Below, one piece after another: positions 5,785 through 8,897 of a stretch of DNA of 8,897 bases. Under the pieces are notes generated by a model. The model saw only the letters and a program-made list of their open reading frames with translations, ran no database searches and had not been told where the DNA came from. Position 1 is the first letter of the stretch. Each line of letters begins with the position of its first letter. The position numbers and the translations under genes are program-made. The DNA lies in assembly GCA_955652245.1 (NCBI GenBank), contig CATPAV010000139.1:1-8897 (forward strand), written 5' to 3'. This stretch comes from an uncultured Candidatus Udaeobacter sp. Its GTDB lineage: Bacteria > Verrucomicrobiota > Verrucomicrobiia > Chthoniobacterales > UBA10450.

Positions 5785-6318
5785 ATGAATAAAATATTCT
5801 TATCTGGAATTGTTGGGCTGATTACATTGGCATTGGTGCAAGCAGCTGAGACGCAGAAGCAACCTGTCGCCGGAACGCCGGCGCCGGATTTCAGTCTGAC
5901 GACCAGCGATGGTAGCCAGATCAGTCTGAAAGATTATCGCGGCAAATGGGTGGTGCTCTATTTTTATCCGAAAGATTTCACGAGCGGTTGCACGATGGAG
6001 GCCAGGAATTTCCAGCGCGATCTCGCGAAGTTCGAGCAATCGGGCGCAATCGTTCTTGGTGTGAGCGTCGATACCGCGCAATCGCATAAAGATTTCTGTG
6101 CGAAAGAAGGGCTCAATTTCAAATTGCTGGCTGACCCAGATGCGAAGGTGTCAACCGAATATGGATCGGTAATGGACTACAAGGGAGAAAAGCTAGCTGC
6201 GCGCAATACGTTCATCATCAACCCGAACGGTGAGATCGCCAAAGTTTACACCGGCGTCAAGCCCGCCGACCACAGCGAACAAGTGCTGAAGGATTTGGCC
6301 GAGTTAAAGAAGAGTTAA
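5785..6318 (+). CDS. Exported peroxiredoxin, PrxQ/BCP type (177 aa)
   Basis: A thioredoxin-fold peroxidase that reduces hydrogen peroxide and organic peroxides. Residues 1-20 form a signal peptide (cleavage near VQA), so the enzyme is periplasmic. Landmarks: TPAPDFSLTTSDG (31-43), the peroxidatic motif YPKDFTSGCT with Cys69 and Thr66, and the active-site Arg140 in AARNTFIINPNG. The resolving cysteine found five residues after the peroxidatic one in E. coli Bcp is replaced by Arg74. A second cysteine, Cys105 in SHKDFCAKEGL, lies 36 residues downstream, matching the alternative PrxQ class (as in Xanthomonas BCP, Cys48/Cys84). It should thus be an atypical 2-Cys enzyme needing an exported thiol reductant, none of which is encoded in the window. 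The start follows the hydrolase stop after one base, with GAG as a weak ribosome site, implying translational coupling. Confidence 0.92.
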   Translation: MNKIFLSGIVGLITLALVQAAETQKQPVAGTPAPDFSLTTSDGSQISLKDYRGKWVVLYFYPKDFTSGCTMEARNFQRDLAKFEQSGAIVLGVSVDTAQSHKDFCAKEGLNFKLLADPDAKVSTEYGSVMDYKGEKLAARNTFIINPNGEIAKVYTGVKPADHSEQVLKDLAELKKS

Positions 6319-6334
6319 TCAACTGGCGGTCATT

Positions 6335-6526
6335 ATGGCAGCGCAAAGAAAATCGATTGATTGCAAGGATCATCCGAGCGAAAAGAACTGCTCGCTGAAA
6401 ATTTCAGGCACAGAGCAAGAAGTGCTAGATGCGGCGGTGCAGCATGCTGTTTCAGCCCACGGTCACGAGAATTCCCCGGAGCTGCGCGACCAGATCAACT
6501 CGATGCTCAAGGACGAAGCCGCTTGA
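6335..6526 (+). CDS. DUF1059 family small protein (63 aa)
   Basis: A 63-residue protein with the DUF1059 layout: a short N-terminal IDCKDHPSEKNCSLKISG strand region with two cysteines (Cys10, Cys19), a helix TEQEVLDAAVQHAVSAHGH, and a final acidic helix with LRDQINSMLKD. DUF1059 proteins are small, cytosolic and of unknown function; the conserved Cys and the HAxxxHG segment might bind a metal, which is inference. It lies 16 bases after the peroxiredoxin stop on the same strand, so it probably belongs to the hydrolase-peroxiredoxin operon, hinting at a stress-linked context. ATG 6335 is the only reasonable start. A weak 4-base stem followed by five T overlaps and follows its stop codon. Confidence 0.82.
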   Translation: MAAQRKSIDCKDHPSEKNCSLKISGTEQEVLDAAVQHAVSAHGHENSPELRDQINSMLKDEAA

Positions 6527-6633
6527 GCTTCATGCAAGTTTTTGGGTGAAATGAAGGGGCACCACCGGCTCTGGCAACGGAAGCTTGTTGGCCGCGTCTT
6601 CTGTCTTCGGTGACTAAATCCGTTTGGTCAATT

Positions 6634-6637
6634 GGAG
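6634..6637 (+). promoter_or_regulatory. Possible ribosome binding site GGAG
   Basis: GGAG lies 12 bases before ATG 6650. The spacing is rather long, but this is the best Shine-Dalgarno-like match in the window and supports ATG 6650 over the TTG at 6632, which overlaps the site itself. Confidence 0.4.
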
Positions 6638-6649
6638 AATGGTAAGTCC

Positions 6650-7483
6650 ATGCACCAAACGCGCATCGCGCTCGCGTTTGTTGCTGCGTATTTCATTTTG
6701 ATCTTTTTCGCGCACTTGCCGGATCATCTGATTCTCTTTCCAACTAGGGCGTCAATCGATGCAGGCGGGGCCGTCCGAAAAACGATTCCGTTCCAGAACG
6801 GCGAATTGGAATTATGGACGGCAATATCGCGTCGAGCGCAACAAAACGGCCGCGTGGATACGTACGTTTTGCGGTTCTACGGCAACGCGGACCGCGCGGA
6901 GCGCTGGGTCGCAGCCGAAGCCGACGAATGGAACAATCGAGCGGTCGAGATCTGGGGAATGAATTATCCCGGATTCGGCGGCAGCACTGGGCCGACGCGG
7001 CTTTCGCGAATTGGGCCGGCAGCGCTCACGGCGTTCGACGAATTGCAACGTCATTCGAATGGCCAGCCAATTGTGCTCTACGGCGCGAGTCTCGGCGCAT
7101 CCACCGCGCTCCATCTTGCTGCGCATCGGCCCGTCGCCGGATTGATCCTGCATAATCCTCCGCCGCTGCGCCAAATGATCTTGCGTCAGTTTGGCTGGTG
7201 GAATCTCTGGTTGTTGGCGGGTCCCATCGCGTTGCAGATTCCGCGAGATCTCGACAGCGTTTCAAATGCGAAGGCGATTCATGTGCCCGCGATCTTTTTG
7301 CTTGCGGACAAAGATGAAGTGGTCGCGCCTCGCTTTCACCGGCTCGTGGTCGAGGCTTACGCTGGTGAAAAGCGCGTGATTTCGCTGCCTGGCGCTTATC
7401 ACAACGATCCGATCGAAGGCGCAGCGCTAGCAGATTTGAATCGTGCTCTCGACTGGTTGTTGCTCAGAGGCGCAAGCCGCTGA
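6650..7483 (+). CDS. Membrane-anchored alpha/beta-hydrolase (277 aa)
   Basis: A second alpha/beta-hydrolase. Residues about 5-24 form an N-terminal membrane anchor (IALAFVAAYFILIFFAHL). The catalytic triad is visible: Ser147 in YGASLGAST, Asp222 in LADKDEVV, and His251 in LPGAYHNDP. The segment MNYPGFGGSTG (104-114) matches the conserved YxGFGxSxG strand of ABHD/BEM46-type hydrolases, with the oxyanion region RFYGNA. The substrate is unknown; an ester, thioester or lipid is possible. It is only distantly like the hydrolase at 4917, so this is probably not a recent duplication. ATG 6650 is preferred over TTG 6632 because of the GGAG site and the compact signal anchor. A 123-base gap from the DUF1059 gene suggests its own promoter. 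It ends 24 bases before the end of the convergent ABC permease gene, with no clear terminator between them. Confidence 0.86.
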   Translation: MHQTRIALAFVAAYFILIFFAHLPDHLILFPTRASIDAGGAVRKTIPFQNGELELWTAISRRAQQNGRVDTYVLRFYGNADRAERWVAAEADEWNNRAVEIWGMNYPGFGGSTGPTRLSRIGPAALTAFDELQRHSNGQPIVLYGASLGASTALHLAAHRPVAGLILHNPPPLRQMILRQFGWWNLWLLAGPIALQIPRDLDSVSNAKAIHVPAIFLLADKDEVVAPRFHRLVVEAYAGEKRVISLPGAYHNDPIEGAALADLNRALDWLLLRGASR

Positions 7484-7507
7484 AACGTGATACATTAAAC
7501 ATTCGAT

Positions 7508-8632
7508 TTACCCGATCTTCTTCCGAAATCGCAGCGCACAGAGCACGAAAAGCAAGATCGACATTAAAATGAGCACCGCGAGATGGGGCCAGTATTCGAA
7601 AAAATGTGCGCCGCGCAGAATGATTGCGCGCATGAGCGAGATGAAATAGGTGGTCGGGAAAAGCGCGCCGAGGGCGTAAAAAATCCAGGGCATGGTTTCG
7701 CGCGGGAAAATAAAGCCGGAAAAGAAAACGCTCGGCAAAAGGAAGACCATCGACATCTGCAGCGCTTGCATTTGATTCTCGGCTTTCGTTCCAACGAGCA
7801 GGCCGAGGCTGAGGAGCGCGAAGACATAAACAAGCGTTGAAAACATCATCGCTCCAATATTTCCGGCGATCGGCACGCTGAAGACGAAGCGCATAATGAT
7901 GAAAAGGACCGTCGCCATCGTCATGCCGATGCATAGGTACGGGACGAGTTTACCGAGCATGAGGCCCGCGCGGCTCAACGGGCTGACGAGCAATTGCTCG
8001 AGAGTTCCACGTTCGCGTTCACGGACGAGGGCCATGGCGGTAGCGACGGTTGTGCCGATTTGCAAAACAACCCCGATCACACCCGGAACATAGAAGTTCG
8101 GGCTGCGCATCGCCGGGTTGTAAAGCATCTGCGGGCGCACATCGATTGGGACGCCGTGCCGGCCGGTTTCACGCAACAGCGATTCGACGGATTGCGTCAA
8201 GGCGACTCCTAACGCCGTGTTGAGTGCTTGCAGCGCGGTCGTGGAATTCGAACCGTCCACCAGCAACTGGACCTGGGCTGGATTGCCGGCATGCAGATCG
8301 CGAGTGAACGTCGGGGGAATTTGCAGCCCAACGTTAGCGCGGCCTTTCCGAATTTCGCTCGCGAGTTGGTCCAGGCTCTGGACCTCGCCGACCACGCGAA
8401 ACGTTTCCGTGTTCACGAAGCGATCGATTAACTGGCGGCTCTCGACGGTGCGATCCTCATTGTAGATGACCATCGCCATGTGCTTGACGTCGGTGTCGAG
8501 CGCGTAACCAAACGCGACCATCTCGATTAGCGGCGGAAAAAACATGAAGAAAAGCGTCATCGGGTCGCGCCAGACCACGATGAATTCTTTAAACAAGATG
8601 GCGCCGAGCCCGCGAAAGGGTTTGTGTTTCAT
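7508..8632 (-). CDS. ABC-2 type transporter permease, YbhS/YbhR-like (374 aa)
   Basis: An inner-membrane export permease with the ABC-2 layout: a cytoplasmic amphipathic start with FKEFIVVWRDP (residues 15-24), a first membrane helix at about 26-45, a large extracytoplasmic domain of roughly 135 residues (46-180), then about six helices (183-203, 229-250, 258-281, 291-311, 315-335, 349-367). The hallmark RERERGTLEQLLVSP is at 204-218, where the coupling region should be, and the GFIFPRETMPW segment at 306-316 is typical. Length matches YbhS, YbhR and YhhJ (about 370 aa). Such permeases work with an ABC ATPase and an HlyD-type adaptor to export drugs or other small molecules; the substrate here is unknown. 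ATG 8632 shares its A with the upstream ATPase stop (TGATG), showing translational coupling; a GTG three bases upstream is an alternative. Confidence 0.92.
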   Translation of the reverse strand: MKHKPFRGLGAILFKEFIVVWRDPMTLFFMFFPPLIEMVAFGYALDTDVKHMAMVIYNEDRTVESRQLIDRFVNTETFRVVGEVQSLDQLASEIRKGRANVGLQIPPTFTRDLHAGNPAQVQLLVDGSNSTTALQALNTALGVALTQSVESLLRETGRHGVPIDVRPQMLYNPAMRSPNFYVPGVIGVVLQIGTTVATAMALVRERERGTLEQLLVSPLSRAGLMLGKLVPYLCIGMTMATVLFIIMRFVFSVPIAGNIGAMMFSTLVYVFALLSLGLLVGTKAENQMQALQMSMVFLLPSVFFSGFIFPRETMPWIFYALGALFPTTYFISLMRAIILRGAHFFEYWPHLAVLILMSILLFVLCALRFRKKIG

Positions 8633-8897
8633 CACGCGGCTTTCTGTTGTTCGCTGGCGCGTTTCGCCGAAAGTTCGACAAAAACATCTTCGAGCGACGG
8701 CCCGATCTCATGAATCTCTGCATGGCTAATGCCGGCGCTGTGCAACTTTTCTTCAATGTGCGCGCGCTTGACGCTTTCATCGACAAGCAAATGCATCGAT
8801 TGACCAAACACGGTCGCGCTCCGCACGCCGCGGAGTTGATGAACAGCTTGAAGCGCCGTCGTGACATGATCGCAGGTCACATCGAGCCGCCGCGTCC
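8632..8897 (-). CDS. ABC transporter ATP-binding protein, C-terminal part (cut by window edge)
   Basis: The last 87 residues of a protein whose start lies beyond the window. The frame is open through the right edge. The visible part lacks Walker A, Walker B and the ABC signature, which should lie further upstream. It is recognisable as the regulatory C-terminus of ABC-2-type export ATPases: alternating beta/alpha segments (ALQAVHQLRGVRSATVFGQS) ending in EIGPSLEDVFVELS, the usual closing motif of YbhF/CcmA-like ATPases. It overlaps the permease start by one base (TGATG), the normal partner arrangement. It may be a single ATPase or the second half of a double YbhF-type ATPase; that and the presence of an HlyD-family adaptor can only be seen beyond the edge. 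Confidence 0.88.
   Translation of the reverse strand, partial: TRRLDVTCDHVTTALQAVHQLRGVRSATVFGQSMHLLVDESVKRAHIEEKLHSAGISHAEIHEIGPSLEDVFVELSAKRASEQQKAA

Noticed and set aside
6522..6543. CTTG/CAAG stem followed by five T after the DUF1059 gene
   Set aside because: Only a 4-base stem; too weak to call a terminator.
7464..7934. Minus-strand frame with His/Arg-rich translation
   Set aside because: It is another frame of the well-supported ABC permease gene.

Overview
The window is a stretch of bacterial chromosome carrying mostly short housekeeping and cell-envelope genes on both strands. The mix suggests a soil bacterium, most plausibly of the Verrucomicrobiota (Chthoniobacterales-like). It includes an exported serpin, many small secreted proteins, paired alpha/beta-hydrolases with N-terminal membrane anchors, a DUF1059 protein, moderately high GC, and almost no strong Shine-Dalgarno sequences. 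This placement is inference from gene content; there is no rRNA or other phylogenetic marker in the window.

Left part (1-2421): a small conserved hypothetical gene on the minus strand (44-307) diverges from a short secreted Gly/Thr-rich protein (462-809). Next come an exported VanX/DdpX-type D-Ala-D-Ala dipeptidase with all catalytic residues (916-1575), a 333-base stretch with no convincing gene, and a secreted single-domain carboxypeptidase-regulatory-like protein (1909-2421).

Middle part (2422-4916): a start-less remnant of a GIY-YIG nuclease lies in the gap before a complete exported serpin with an inhibitory-type hinge (2814-4088). A short ORF one base downstream ends in a recognisable C-terminal tail of an NAD(P)-binding SDR-like protein and is probably a gene remnant. 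A perfect hairpin separates it from a convergent DUF488 gene (4386-4916, minus).

Right part (4917-8897): the DUF488 gene and an anchored alpha/beta-hydrolase are head to head with start codons touching. The hydrolase forms a tight probable operon with an exported PrxQ/BCP-type peroxiredoxin (1-base gap) and a DUF1059 protein (16-base gap). A second anchored alpha/beta-hydrolase follows (6650-7483). Convergent to it is the end of an ABC-2 type export operon on the minus strand: a YbhS/YbhR-like permease (7508-8632) preceded, with overlapping stop and start, by the C-terminal end of its ATPase (8632-8897, cut by the window edge).

I found no phage, transposon, CRISPR, toxin-antitoxin or defence cassette, and no clearly new multi-gene system. 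The items most worth a second look are the zero-gap divergent start pair, the gene remnants flanking the serpin, the exported serpin and its reactive loop, and the secreted Gly/Thr-rich protein.
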